Assembly: GCF_014640555.1 (NCBI RefSeq)
Contig: NZ_BMHE01000028.1
Span: 29,505 to 93,504, forward strand
Origin: Paenibacillus marchantiophytorum
GTDB taxonomy: Bacteria; Bacillota; Bacilli; Paenibacillales; NBRC-103111
Direction of reading: 5' to 3'
Length of the DNA stretch: 64,000 nt
The notes beneath the pieces were generated by a model. It searched no databases. It was not told the origin of the DNA and saw only the letters and a program-made list of their open reading frames with translations. Both the position numbers and the translations under genes were made by a program. Below, piece by piece: positions 28,695-37,931 of this stretch. Within the stretch, counting starts at the first letter, position 1; each line of letters opens with the position of its first letter.

Positions 28695-31600
28695 ATGAAA
28701 CTATTTACATCAAAGCTCAAGATTTGGTCATCCCGATCAGGGAGGATAGTTCTGGCATGCTTACTCGCCTTGATGCTCATCCCATTCATGGGTGCAGGAA
28801 AGGTAGCCCATGCGACCTCGCCAACTTGGGCAGCGGTGGGACAATCTGTACAACCGTCCAACGTGCAAACCTTCCTCAAAGTGGGCGGGACGCTGTATGC
28901 AGGGACGGGGAACTTCAACAATGACGTATGGCGGAACACGAATGGCACTTGGACGCAGATGGAAGGCTCACCGGCAGGTGTGCGAACCTTGCTTGTTGAT
29001 GCGGAGGGCACGTTGTATGCGGGTTCTTGGGGTGACGGCGTGTCGACGTACACGGCCAGTGACGGTTGGAAACAGATGAGCGGCTCGCCGGGCAATGTGT
29101 ATTCCTTAATCGATGTCAACGGCACGCTATATGCGGGGGCTTCTAGTGGCATTAACAACAGTAAAGATGTATGGACTTACGACACTACTGCGGCTACGCC
29201 TGCATGGACACAGATGACGACCAGCAATACGCCGACTGACGTGCAAGCCTTAATTCATGTAAATGGAAAACTATATGCAGGGACGTTTAGCAATGGCATT
29301 TGGGCGTACAGTAACGGGGCATGGACGTCGATGAGCAGCACGCCAAGTGGGTCTAACACATTAACAAATGTAGTTTCTTTAGTTGATGTCAACGGCACGC
29401 TGTACGCGGCGACTTTCGGCGGAACCCACAATGTCTGGACGTACAGTGGCGGTACATGGACGCCTATTTCCAATTCGCCGCGTTATGCGCGAACCTTGTT
29501 CAATGTGGGCGGCACGTTGTATGTAGGGACTGCTTCCACCTCCGATGATATGTGGACATGTACGAGCACTTCATGTACGCATATGTTCGGATCTCCGGGC
29601 AACATATATGCTATGCTTGATGACAACGGGACGTTGTATGCAGGGACGAAAAATGGAGACAAAGACGTGTGGACGTACAGGAATGGCGCATGGTCACAAA
29701 TGGGCGTTGTGCCAGGCGATACTAACACTTTGCTGAGTGTCAATGGTACGCTGTATGCCGGGACAAATAACGACACGAATGCCGTGTGGGCGTACACGGC
29801 CAGTAGCGGATGGACACGGATGAGCGGCTCGCCGGGCTATGTGTATGCCTTGATTGATGTGGGCGGTACGCTATATGCGGGGACTTCAAATGACGACAAT
29901 GACAATGACGTATGGACTTATGACACAACCGCGCCTACGCCCGCATGGACGCAGATGACGAGCAGCCATGCGCCGAGTAATGTGTATGTCTTGCTCAATG
30001 TAGGCGGTACGCTATATGCAGGGACGAATAACGGTGACCATGACATATGGACCTATGATACTGCCGCGACTACGCCCAAATGGACGCAGATGACGGCAAG
30101 CAATATGCCCAGTAATGTAAATGCCTTGCTCAATGTGAATGGTACGTTGTATGCGGGAACAGGAATTAACGACGTATGGACGTATGACATGAGCGCGACT
30201 ACGCCCGAATGGACGCAGATGACGATGAGCAATGTGCCGATTAGTGTGCATGCCTTGCTCAATGTCGATGGAACGTTGTATGCGGGGACTTTTAATGGTG
30301 GCAATGATGTATGGACTTACGATACTAACGCAACTGCACCCGAATGGACGCAGATGACGACCAGCCATGCACCGAGTGATGTGAATACCTTGATCAATGT
30401 GAATGGTACGCTGTATGCAGGGACTGATAACGGTAATAACGACGTATGGTCGTATAGCAACGGCACATGGGAACAGGTAAGTGGCTCGCCGAGTCAACTG
30501 CATTCCCTCCTAGAGGCAAATGGTAAGCTATATGCAGCGGGACTGCACGGTGTACATCAAATGACCTCTCCCGGAGCACCTGTGAATCTGCAGGCCAGCA
30601 GCACGACGACTACATCGACTACGCTATCATGGGATGCCGTAGCAGGAGCGAAAGGCTATTACCTCTACAAGGATGGAGGCAATACGGCGATTGCCACTGT
30701 GACCAGCGCCACCTACATGGTGAGCGGGCTGGCACCGAACAGTTCTTATACGTTTGTGGTGAGTGCATTCAATGCGGCCGGTGAATCGGCGAAGAGCGGG
30801 GCGATCCCTGTTCAGACACTGAGCACAGCCGCAACGTTGACTTCGACAATAGGAACGGTAAGCAGTGGCAGTACCGCGAATGAAAGCATCACGAACATTC
30901 CATACGGCACAACGTTAGCTGACCTCAAGGCAGCGATCACGCCAGCAGCGAATGCAACGTTTGAGGTGTACGATGCAGACGGAATAACCGTAGCTACAGC
31001 TTTGGCAACCGGCGAGAAGGTAATTGTTACCGCGCAGGATGGGACCACGAAGGTCACGTATACGGTAGCGGTTATCCCGGCGTATACGGTGATGTATAAC
31101 GGCAACGGCGCTACATCTGGCAACACGCCGACCGATAGTGGCTCGTATGCGCAGGGCGCCATAGTTTCGGTGTATGGCAACACGGGAAATCTGGTGAAGA
31201 CCGGCTACACGTTCGCGGGTTGGAACACGCAAGCAGATGGCAACGGAACGACTTATACGGCAGGTACTACGCTCAGCATGGCAACGGCTAATGTGACGCT
31301 GTACGCGAAGTGGACGGCGAATCCGACGGTGAATCCTACCTACACCGCAACCTATAACGGTAATGGCAACTCCGGAGGCAGCGCACCGACCGATAGCGGC
31401 TCGTATGCGCAGGGCGTCACAGTTTCGGTGTATGGCAACACGGGAAATCTGGTGAAGACCGGCTACACGTTCGTGGGTTGGAACACGCAAGCGGATGGCA
31501 ACGGAACGACTTATGCCGCTGGCGCTACGTTCAGCATGGGAACGACGAACGTGATGCTGTATGCAAAGTGGACGACGAATCCGACGGCGAATCCTACCTA

Positions 31601-32864
31601 CACCGTAACCTATAACGGTAATGGCAACTCCGGAGGCAGTGCACCGACCGACAGCAGCTCGTATGCGCAGAGCGTCACGGTGTCGGTGTACGGCAACACG
31701 GGAAATCTGGTAAAGACCAGCTACACGTTCTTGAGTTGGAACACAGCTGCGGACGGAAGCGGAACGAATTATAACGCAGGCACTACGTTCAGCATGGGGA
31801 CGATGAATGTGATACTGTACGCGAAATGGACGGCCAACTCTTCAATCGGCGGCGGTGGAGGTTCATCATCAACGTCCACAAGCCATATAGTTACCTCGAC
31901 CGACGGTACACTGACGCTCCCCGTCGGCAAAATGGGTGAGGTTAGCTTGGGTGATGCGGTTAACATCTCGATTCCTGCCGATGCTTCCGGCAAAGAGCTG
32001 AAATTAACGATTGAAAAAGTGGCGGACACTCAAAAGTTGCTTACGAAAAACGATGTTCTGGCCAGCCCGGTATTCGAAATTCGGAAGAATTTCCCGGAGA
32101 ACTTCAGCAAGGAGATCACGCTGACCTTCACCTTCGATCCGAAAAGCATGAAGAAAGGTCAACAGCCTTCCGTATTCTACTATGACGAAGCGAAGAAGGT
32201 ATGGGTGAAAGTCGGTGGCACGGTAAACGGCAATACCATCACCGTAAAAGTTAATCACTTCACGAAGTATGCGGTATTCGGCGAAGGGCAAGATTCAGAT
32301 TCGACGGCAGACACGAAGCAGGCGGTCAACTTCAGCGATATCTCTGGACACTGGGCGGGAGCTACCATCAAGCAAGCGGTAAGCGCCGGAATCGTCAGCG
32401 GCTATCCGGACGGCACGTTCAAGCCGGATCATACCGTAACGCGCGCGGAATTTGCGGTCATGCTAATGAACGTGCTCAAACCGCAAGGAGACGGCTCGGT
32501 ACTATCGTTCACCGATAAGGCAAAGATCGGCGCTTGGGCGCAGAAGTCGGTCGCACAAGCGGTGTATGCAGGTATCATTACAGGCTACGAGGACAGCACT
32601 TTCCGTCCGGATGCCGAAATCACTCGCCCAGAGATGGCAGTGATGATCGCCAAGGCGCTGGGACAGTCAGTTGAAGCTACAATGGCAACAGGCTTCGCGG
32701 ATGACAAGGACATTCCGGGCTGGGCGAAAGGCGCAGTGGCGGCCATGAAGAAGCTTGGCATTATCGAGGGCAAAGGCGCGGACAAATTTGCTCCTGTGAA
32801 TAAGACTACGAGAGCAGAGGCAGTAACGGTGTTATTGAAGATGCTGGCGCAAAAGAGCAAGTAA
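28695..32864 (+). CDS. Giant SLH-anchored surface protein with propeller and InlB-type repeats
   Basis: A secreted protein of 1389 residues. The signal peptide ends near VAHATSP (about residue 35). Residues about 40-640 hold some 14-15 repeats of the type VNGTLYAGTxNxxNDVWTY, followed by WTQM, likely a Kelch-like propeller. These are followed by an FN3 domain (about 650-730), a short beta domain, three InlB B-repeats (Listeria-Bacteroides type, YNGNGxxxGxxPTDSGSYAQ and GYTFxGWNTxADGNG, about 815-1060), a ZU5-like domain (about 1080-1210) and three SLH domains (about 1225-1389). The ATG follows AAGAGGTG. It is the main cargo of segment 3. It is probably an adhesin (inference). Confidence 0.88.
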   Translation: MKLFTSKLKIWSSRSGRIVLACLLALMLIPFMGAGKVAHATSPTWAAVGQSVQPSNVQTFLKVGGTLYAGTGNFNNDVWRNTNGTWTQMEGSPAGVRTLLVDAEGTLYAGSWGDGVSTYTASDGWKQMSGSPGNVYSLIDVNGTLYAGASSGINNSKDVWTYDTTAATPAWTQMTTSNTPTDVQALIHVNGKLYAGTFSNGIWAYSNGAWTSMSSTPSGSNTLTNVVSLVDVNGTLYAATFGGTHNVWTYSGGTWTPISNSPRYARTLFNVGGTLYVGTASTSDDMWTCTSTSCTHMFGSPGNIYAMLDDNGTLYAGTKNGDKDVWTYRNGAWSQMGVVPGDTNTLLSVNGTLYAGTNNDTNAVWAYTASSGWTRMSGSPGYVYALIDVGGTLYAGTSNDDNDNDVWTYDTTAPTPAWTQMTSSHAPSNVYVLLNVGGTLYAGTNNGDHDIWTYDTAATTPKWTQMTASNMPSNVNALLNVNGTLYAGTGINDVWTYDMSATTPEWTQMTMSNVPISVHALLNVDGTLYAGTFNGGNDVWTYDTNATAPEWTQMTTSHAPSDVNTLINVNGTLYAGTDNGNNDVWSYSNGTWEQVSGSPSQLHSLLEANGKLYAAGLHGVHQMTSPGAPVNLQASSTTTTSTTLSWDAVAGAKGYYLYKDGGNTAIATVTSATYMVSGLAPNSSYTFVVSAFNAAGESAKSGAIPVQTLSTAATLTSTIGTVSSGSTANESITNIPYGTTLADLKAAITPAANATFEVYDADGITVATALATGEKVIVTAQDGTTKVTYTVAVIPAYTVMYNGNGATSGNTPTDSGSYAQGAIVSVYGNTGNLVKTGYTFAGWNTQADGNGTTYTAGTTLSMATANVTLYAKWTANPTVNPTYTATYNGNGNSGGSAPTDSGSYAQGVTVSVYGNTGNLVKTGYTFVGWNTQADGNGTTYAAGATFSMGTTNVMLYAKWTTNPTANPTYTVTYNGNGNSGGSAPTDSSSYAQSVTVSVYGNTGNLVKTSYTFLSWNTAADGSGTNYNAGTTFSMGTMNVILYAKWTANSSIGGGGGSSSTSTSHIVTSTDGTLTLPVGKMGEVSLGDAVNISIPADASGKELKLTIEKVADTQKLLTKNDVLASPVFEIRKNFPENFSKEITLTFTFDPKSMKKGQQPSVFYYDEAKKVWVKVGGTVNGNTITVKVNHFTKYAVFGEGQDSDSTADTKQAVNFSDISGHWAGATIKQAVSAGIVSGYPDGTFKPDHTVTRAEFAVMLMNVLKPQGDGSVLSFTDKAKIGAWAQKSVAQAVYAGIITGYEDSTFRPDAEITRPEMAVMIAKALGQSVEATMATGFADDKDIPGWAKGAVAAMKKLGIIEGKGADKFAPVNKTTRAEAVTVLLKMLAQKSK
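31095..31868 (+). repeat. Three tandem 258-bp InlB-type repeat units
   Basis: Units start at 31095, 31353 and 31611, exactly 258 bases apart, and are highly similar at DNA level. Such units are prone to unequal recombination. Confidence 0.85.
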
Positions 32865-33326
32865 ATGAACCTCTGCAAGACTGCTTTGAAGTCAAATTCA
32901 AAGCAGTCTTATTTGTGAATAAAAGGTTCAAACGGTTTGGACAACATGCATATCAACATCGAAAAGGTGCTTATCGGCACCGGAGTAGTAAGAGTGGGAT
33001 GCGGCTGAGCGGCGACGAATTGTGGATTTACCCATCAACGGCTCACCTCCATTAAAGTACGGAAAAGACACCTTTCGAGGTGTCTTTTTTGTTTTAATGG
33101 TGGTGATAGTAGGAGTTGAACCCCTACAGGGTTTGCCCGCGCGGACCGGAGCGTAAGCGGAGGGAGCACGGCAATCAGGCCGATGAAAGTTATGGATCTG
33201 CGGCCGCGATTGGCCGAAACCGGGAAGGATGTTAGGAGTCTGCTGAGAACATACTCTTTGTTTTTACTTCATAATGTCCATGATATAATGGTTTTAAAAT
33301 CCAATAATGATTTTCTGGAGGTAACA
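32865..33326. other. Intergenic region with two terminators and an attachment scar
   Basis: It holds a hairpin AAGACTGCTTTGAA / TTCAAAGCAGTCTT with T-rich tail (32877-32916), attachment copy 3, a second terminator AAAGACACC / GGTGTCTTTTTT (33063-33091), then GC-rich sequence (33120-33240) without a supported gene. A possible -10 (TATAAT at about 33284) lies before the SEC-C gene. Confidence 0.6.
33040..33052 (+). repeat. Attachment site copy 3
   Basis: GGCTCACCTCCAT with the left arm CGGCGACGAATTGTGGATTT. On the minus strand this left arm reads GGEPLMGKSTIRRR, matching the recombinase tail at copy 2. The right arm is different and begins a terminator hairpin. Confidence 0.72.
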
Positions 33327-34286
33327 ATGAAAGTCGGCAGAAACGATCCATGCCCTTGCGGCAGCGGAGCCAAGTATAAGAAGTGTTGCATCCCGAAATA
33401 TGACCAGCCGATTCCCCAAGCGGTGGAAGCCCTTGTGGATTTCGAGAGCTTTGTCGCACGTGCTTGGACAGCGGAGAAGCTGGCGGTGATGAGTGAAGCC
33501 GAGATTTTGGGCAAGTTGAATGAATTGGGCATCAGAACGAATAGAACTCAATTTGCCAAAGAGGCTGCAAGGCATATCAGAACTGACGAGATTAGTGAAA
33601 AATGGATAAGCCGATTAGCACCGTCAATCGATGATTTTGATGAGGACTTTCCTTTGTTGGCTGCAGATGAGCTTTGGAAGAGGTGGCTTCCGGATCAATT
33701 CTCCTTATACCACTTAGAGGATATGCTTGAAGATTATTTGGACAATGATCCTGATGAAAGAATACTGGAACGATTTTGGGGAATATGGGCGGCGATTAGA
33801 GATCATATTCTTCTTCCCTATAAGTGTCGCTCATTAGAACAGTTTATGGAAAGATTCGACTTTCCATATGAAATGAATGCTGTTTTCTTCGATACGGAAC
33901 CCGACATGGTAGAAGAGTGCCGGAACCGGCAGGAGGAGGACCTTGAAAGCTGGGACCGTTTAATTCTATTATATCAGGATATGCTGAAGCATTTGACGGA
34001 CATGAGTATGGTCAATAGATTGAACTTACGCCGCTCGTATGCGTTAGCACATTTTTATAAAAGTGATATAAACAAAGGCAATACGCTCTTTAAGCAGCTG
34101 ACTGACGAGCACCCCGAATGGGCTTGGGGATATGTCGGATGGGGGGATGTGTATAATCCACGGCTTAGCTTTACGTCAGCAAGCGATAAGAGTGAAGCGC
34201 TGCGCTTGTACCGTCTAGGGTTAGAGAAAGCTTCGTCAGACAAAGACATTTTGGAAGAACGGATAAAGGAACTGATGATTCAATGA
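33327..34286 (+). CDS. SEC-C metal-binding motif protein
   Basis: A 319-residue protein with the N-terminal SEC-C zinc motif (MKVGRNDPCPCGSGAKYKKC), a module first seen at the end of SecA that binds zinc and ribosomes or partner proteins. The rest is acidic and helical, with a TPR-like C-terminal part (LRRSYALAHFYKSD, HPEWAWGYVGWGD). GGAGGTAAC before ATG 33327 decides the start. A longer frame from 33183 lacks a ribosome site. The stop overlaps the next start by ATGA, so the two genes are coupled. Exact role unknown. Confidence 0.82.
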   Translation: MKVGRNDPCPCGSGAKYKKCCIPKYDQPIPQAVEALVDFESFVARAWTAEKLAVMSEAEILGKLNELGIRTNRTQFAKEAARHIRTDEISEKWISRLAPSIDDFDEDFPLLAADELWKRWLPDQFSLYHLEDMLEDYLDNDPDERILERFWGIWAAIRDHILLPYKCRSLEQFMERFDFPYEMNAVFFDTEPDMVEECRNRQEEDLESWDRLILLYQDMLKHLTDMSMVNRLNLRRSYALAHFYKSDINKGNTLFKQLTDEHPEWAWGYVGWGDVYNPRLSFTSASDKSEALRLYRLGLEKASSDKDILEERIKELMIQ

Positions 34287-35023
34287 AACGAGGGAATCTG
34301 CCATTGTCGGAACTCGAATCGCGGGCGATTCTGAGGGCTGCCGACGATATCATCGCCGAAGGCGGACGAACGTTGCTCTCCAAAATTTTGAAGGGCTCGA
34401 AAGAAAAGAAATTGTTGGAGCTGGGATTAGATCGAAATCCTTCGTACGGTTTCTACAGGGACCTCTCCTTGGAGCAGATCATGGTTAAAGTGGATCAAAT
34501 GATTCACACCGGATTTCTGGAAGTCGAGATGCGCGGCAAGCTGCCCATGATCGTATTCTCTTCGCGCGGCTGGGCAGTTGAAAGAGAACGACGTGCCGAA
34601 GAATTTCTGCAGGAATGAGATCGTTGGATAGAGAACAACATTACTCCGATCAGCATGGAATATTTGAAAGAACGTAACAGGGGAATGGTTTTCTTGTTCC
34701 TGTACAAAATTTTATGCTCCGGGAACCAGAAGTACATACCTTATTTGACTCAATGGGAAAATATCGATTTCAAGAAAGTTCAGGCTGAGATTCGGAAGGT
34801 AATCGAAGTGTTGAAGCAGCTGGAGGAATTGGAAAATCCGGAATGGGAGCGGTTAAAACGGGAATGGGCTACATCATTGCTTATCCGGACGAGCGATCCG
34901 ATTATCATGGCGTGTCAGCAATGTGGCGCTCGTTTCATATTCGATGAAACGAACCCTGATTATTACACGAGTGAAGGTTTACGTTTTCCAGAAAGGTGTT
35001 TGAACTGCTTGGAAAAAGTCTAA
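34283..35023 (+). pseudogene. RQC-minor-1-like DNA-binding protein interrupted by an in-frame TGA
   Basis: The frame begins MKRGNLPLSELESRAILRAA, with a winged-helix RQC-type domain to about residue 110, and meets TGA at 34616-34618 after EEFLQE. The same frame then continues without break as DRWIENNITPISMEYLKERN through IDFKKVQAEIRKVIEVLKQL and a C-terminal zinc-like pair (ACQQCGARF ... ERCLNCLEK) to 35023. Family members have EWDRW at this place, so TGG to TGA is the likely change. It is coupled to the SEC-C gene by a 4-base overlap. It is either a recent nonsense mutation or a site of readthrough. Confidence 0.78.
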
Positions 35024-35025
35024 CT

Positions 35026-35541
35026 GCATTAATAGCAGTGATAGCATCAGCGGCGTAGGAGTTACTTACATCACCGAAGTTACCTTTGGATGCGTCCTTC
35101 GTTACGGCGTTGAGGTTGATTACTCGGGACAAGATGACTGCCATCTCTTCACGGGAAATTGTTTTGTCTGGTTGGAATGACCCATCACCATAGCCACCAA
35201 TTACCCCTGCTTTAGCAAGGCTCTCGATAGCTTGTTTTGCCCAATGGTTGCCGATGTCATTCAGGTCTGCATGGTTAGTACCTGTCGAGATCGCGAATAC
35301 TCGAGTGATAATGGACGCAAACTCAGCGCGAGTGATTGGAGCGTCCGGTTTAACTGTACCATCCCCGTAACCTTGGATGATGTTGAGCTTAACGAACGTG
35401 TCTACAGTCTTTTCAGCCCAGTGACCTTTGACGTCAGAAGGTTCTACTGTTGGAGTCGTGCTTGCTTTGTGCTCCTCGATTTGTTGCTTGATAACTGCAA
35501 CTACGCTCTTGTCCGGAGGAACGGATGCAATATTCTAAGTC
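35026..35541 (-). pseudogene. SLH-domain remnant of a surface protein
   Basis: The minus strand is closely similar at DNA level to the SLH end of the 15.5-18.4 kb gene (its 15.66-16.15 kb part). It encodes VKGHWAEKTVDTFVKLNIIQ, GYGDGTVKPDAPITRAEF and MAVILSRVINLNAVTKDASK in the same order, with the start of the ETKP-side linker also gone. Neither a signal peptide nor a normal end is present. It is a partial duplicate left by recombination or by decay of a further SLH-bearing segment. Confidence 0.85.
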
Positions 35542-35983
35542 ATTTTAGAAAGCAGTATCATGCAAGGTCTGTCAAATCCTGACTCAACTCCAATAGATAC
35601 GCTACTCGGCTCGATATTGTACAGTATTTAGTTTCCTTGAGCGTTCCCTAATGCTTAGCGTATAAAATACCCGATTATCTAAACGAGCATGTGAAAAAAC
35701 CTTGGAATATAAAGGACTCATTTTCAGGTCTGATAGTCCCTCAAATTCTGCGGTGGCAGCCGATTTTGCTTCCGTGGAACAATGACAAAAAAACGGCTCT
35801 GTTCGCATCGATTGCGAAAGAGCCGTTCTTTGTTTTTCTTAGGATTTCTCGAAATAGATGCCTAACTCACTGAAGGCCCCAAGATTCATCTTAAGATCTT
35901 TGGCTGATTTCGCAATAGGGCATCAGGAAAAATCATCTATTTTCACGACCGCCACAGATTTGATCGACGGTGCCATAAACAGA
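35542..35983. other. Intergenic region with a bidirectional terminator
   Basis: No supported gene. A strong hairpin AACGGCTCT / AGAGCCGTT with A-run before and T-rich tail after lies at 35785-35840. Confidence 0.6.
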
Positions 35984-36214
35984 CTAGGAGATCAGTCTGC
36001 CTTTATGAAGAGACTTCAAATTTTTATTGGAGTTAGAAATGATAGGGAGCATTTTCAAGCTACTAATCATGGGAGAAAGGCAGTGATGGCAAGTTGGGAC
36101 GTACTCAAACGAAAAATTGTCCCGAATCCACCCCTTACAATCTTCTTTATTGCATGCCCATACTTTGGTGTTTTCCTGAACGAGATCCTCTAACGATTTT
36201 CTTCGAAAATACAT
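35984..36214 (-). CDS. Cold-inducible YdjO-like protein
   Basis: A small cytosolic protein of 76 residues with two CxxC-type pairs (WACNKEDCKGWIRDNF and PTCHHCLSPM) and MLPII near the end, as in B. subtilis YdjO, a cold-induced protein of unknown function. TAAGGAGGAGAAAACT before 36214 decides the start. It lies just downstream of a cold-shock gene with a terminator in between, the common arrangement. The C-terminal extension after MLPII is longer than usual. Confidence 0.75.
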   Translation of the reverse strand: MYFRRKSLEDLVQENTKVWACNKEDCKGWIRDNFSFEYVPTCHHCLSPMISSLKMLPIISNSNKNLKSLHKGRLIS

Positions 36215-36233
36215 AGTTTTCTCCTCCTTAGAT

Positions 36234-36270
36234 AAAAAAACTGCCCTTAACACTTGTTAAGGGCAGTTCA
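36234..36270 (-). terminator. Terminator after the cold-shock gene
   Basis: The perfect stem AACTGCCCTTAACA / TGTTAAGGGCAGTT is followed on the minus strand by seven T. Confidence 0.9.
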
Positions 36271-36277
36271 CTGTGAA

Positions 36278-36478
36278 TTACAGTTTTACAACATTTTCGG
36301 CTTGAGGACCGCGGTTACCTTGAGCTACATTAAATTCAACGCGTTGTCCTTCGTCCAACGATTTGAATCCATCCCCTTGAATCGCGGAGAAATGAACGAA
36401 TACGTCATTTCCGCCCTCCATTTCAATAAATCCAAAACCTTTCTCTGCGTTAAACCATTTCACTGTTCCTGTTTCCAT
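36278..36478 (-). CDS. Cold-shock protein, CspA family
   Basis: A 66-residue single cold-shock domain that binds single-stranded RNA/DNA as an RNA chaperone. RNP1 KGFGFIE and RNP2 DVFVHFSAI are both intact. TTGGAGG precedes the ATG. A long 5' leader with a strong hairpin (36533-36581) suggests post-transcriptional cold regulation, as known for csp mRNAs. Confidence 0.95.
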   Translation of the reverse strand: METGTVKWFNAEKGFGFIEMEGGNDVFVHFSAIQGDGFKSLDEGQRVEFNVAQGNRGPQAENVVKL

Positions 36479-36532
36479 AATAAAATTACCTCCAAATTGT
36501 TATTAACATGCTTTTTTAAACAAAAAAAATCA

Positions 36533-36581
36533 CACATTGAAAAAGGTACCATTACACAAATGATCACTTTTTCAATATGTG
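36533..36581 (-). promoter_or_regulatory. Hairpin in the csp 5' leader
   Basis: CACATTGAAAAAG pairs with CTTTTTCAATATGTG (one bulge) around a loop of about 21 bases. It lies about 55 bases before the csp start and could act as a temperature-sensing leader fold (inference). Confidence 0.5.
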
Positions 36582-36662
36582 AGTTTATGTTAAAGCTGTT
36601 TAGAACCTAATAGTAGCACACAAAAGTGTGATAAGCAAATTTGTATTGTTCTCATTTTCCTA

Positions 36663-36678
36663 TATGACATATGTCATA
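36663..36678 (+). promoter_or_regulatory. Putative DesR operator upstream of des
   Basis: A perfect 16-base palindrome TATGACATATGTCATA about 45 bases before the likely -10 of des. A second, imperfect GTC...TATGAC symmetry follows at about 36683-36702. Phosphorylated DesR activates des in B. subtilis from sites at this kind of position. Confidence 0.6.
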
Positions 36679-36797
36679 CCGTCTACATGATGTTTATGAC
36701 TGCAACAAATTGAAAGAGGTGTCTATAATGAAGATAGGATACTACGACTGATATTCGCTAACAAGTCCTGTGCACCATATCGAGGAGGAACTATACA

Positions 36798-37862
36798 ATG
36801 ACACAATCCACGCTAACCAACTTAAAAAAACAGGTTGCCCCTTATGAAAAGTCAAATACGAGGGCTAGTATCAAACAGCTAATTAACACCTTAGGACCTT
36901 TATTCGTACTATGGTTAGCTGCGTATCTAAGCCTATCTATATCATATTGGATCACACTACCGATTACGATGATCGCATCAGGTTTCGTTATACGAACTTT
37001 TATCATTTTCCATGATTGTTGTCATCAATCGTTCTTCGAAAGCCGTAGAGCTAACGAAGTAATTGGTACGATTACGGGTATACTTACACTCTTTCCCTAT
37101 CAGCAATGGAAGAATAGTCATTCTATCCATCATGCAACGAGCAGTAACCTCGAGAAACGTGGAACAGGTGATATGTGGGTACTTACTGTCGACGAATATG
37201 CGGCATCTTCCTTATGGGTCCGAATTGCGTATCGGTTATATCGGAATCCATTTATTATGTTCGGACTTGGTCCCATCTTTTTGTTCCTATTTACGAACCG
37301 TTTTAATACGAAAGGTGCAAGACGCAAGGAAAGAATCAGTACTTATATGACGAATATCTCCATCCTTACATTATATGGGCTACTGATCTGGATAATTGGA
37401 TGGCAGTCGTTTGTTCTGATCCAAGCTCCAATCATGTTCGTAGCGGGCTTGATGGGAATCTGGCTGTTTTATGTACAACATCAGTTTGAAGACTCTTACT
37501 TCGAGAAAGAGGATGAGTGGAGTTATGTGAAAGCCGCGGTAGATGGAAGCTCCTATTATAAGCTGCCCAAGCTTTTGCAATGGATAACAGGAAATATCGG
37601 GTTTCACCATGTACATCATTTGAGTCCGAAAGTGCCAAATTATAATTTGGAGAAGGCGCATAATGCAACGCCTCCGCTTCAAAAAGCAACGACCATTACA
37701 ATCGGCACCAGTTTGAAGTCGCTAGGTTTCCGTCTATGGGATGAGCGCAACAAAACGTTTGTCGGTTATAAAAATAATAAACAGGTACACCTTAAGGAAG
37801 ATGAGAAAGATCCTTTGGGGAACCCAATTAAAGTCCTTAAGTCGAGCTTACAAGGGCGGTAA
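36798..37862 (+). CDS. des: Membrane fatty acid desaturase
   Basis: An integral-membrane di-iron acyl-lipid desaturase that lowers membrane order in the cold. It has three His boxes: HDCCHQS (from residue 72), HSIHH (108-112) and HHVHH near residue 273, with four or more hydrophobic segments. The 354 residues match the Bacillus Des family. CGAGGAGG precedes the ATG. It is followed by desK and desR, its known thermosensing regulators. Confidence 0.93.
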   Translation: MTQSTLTNLKKQVAPYEKSNTRASIKQLINTLGPLFVLWLAAYLSLSISYWITLPITMIASGFVIRTFIIFHDCCHQSFFESRRANEVIGTITGILTLFPYQQWKNSHSIHHATSSNLEKRGTGDMWVLTVDEYAASSLWVRIAYRLYRNPFIMFGLGPIFLFLFTNRFNTKGARRKERISTYMTNISILTLYGLLIWIIGWQSFVLIQAPIMFVAGLMGIWLFYVQHQFEDSYFEKEDEWSYVKAAVDGSSYYKLPKLLQWITGNIGFHHVHHLSPKVPNYNLEKAHNATPPLQKATTITIGTSLKSLGFRLWDERNKTFVGYKNNKQVHLKEDEKDPLGNPIKVLKSSLQGR

Positions 37863-37931
37863 ATACATCGTTTCATGTTTATGCTAAAATATAATTAAAA
37901 CTATGTTGAAGAAAAAGAGGCTAAACGGACC

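Larger units (their letters stand above)
24816..33052. mobile_element. Island segment 3 (serine recombinase type, decayed)
   Basis: Lies between attachment cores at 24805 and 33042. It contains recombinase remnant copy 2, a MalT-like regulator and the SLH/InlB-repeat protein. No mobility gene is intact. Extent is inferred. Confidence 0.5.
36479..36797. other. Divergent intergenic region between the csp gene and des
   Basis: It holds the long csp 5' leader on the minus strand and the des control region on the plus strand. A TATAAT at about 36725 could be the des -10; its -35 is poor, consistent with an activator-dependent promoter. Confidence 0.55.

Noticed and set aside
28900..30560. Regularly spaced repeats that could suggest a non-coding repeat array
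   Set aside because: They are in phase with the propeller repeats of the SLH protein at about 120-base periodicity and are coding.
33120..33240. GC-rich stretch considered as a tRNA or structured RNA
   Set aside because: GGAGTTGAACCCC looks like a tRNA T-arm at first, but no acceptor or anticodon stems can be drawn.
33183..33326. N-terminal extension of the SEC-C protein
   Set aside because: The extension has no ribosome site, while GGAGG lies directly before ATG 33327, where the SEC-C motif begins.
35858..36193. Plus-strand 111-codon frame opposite the ydjO-like gene
   Set aside because: Antisense shadow; the minus-strand gene has the CxxC motifs and a strong ribosome site.
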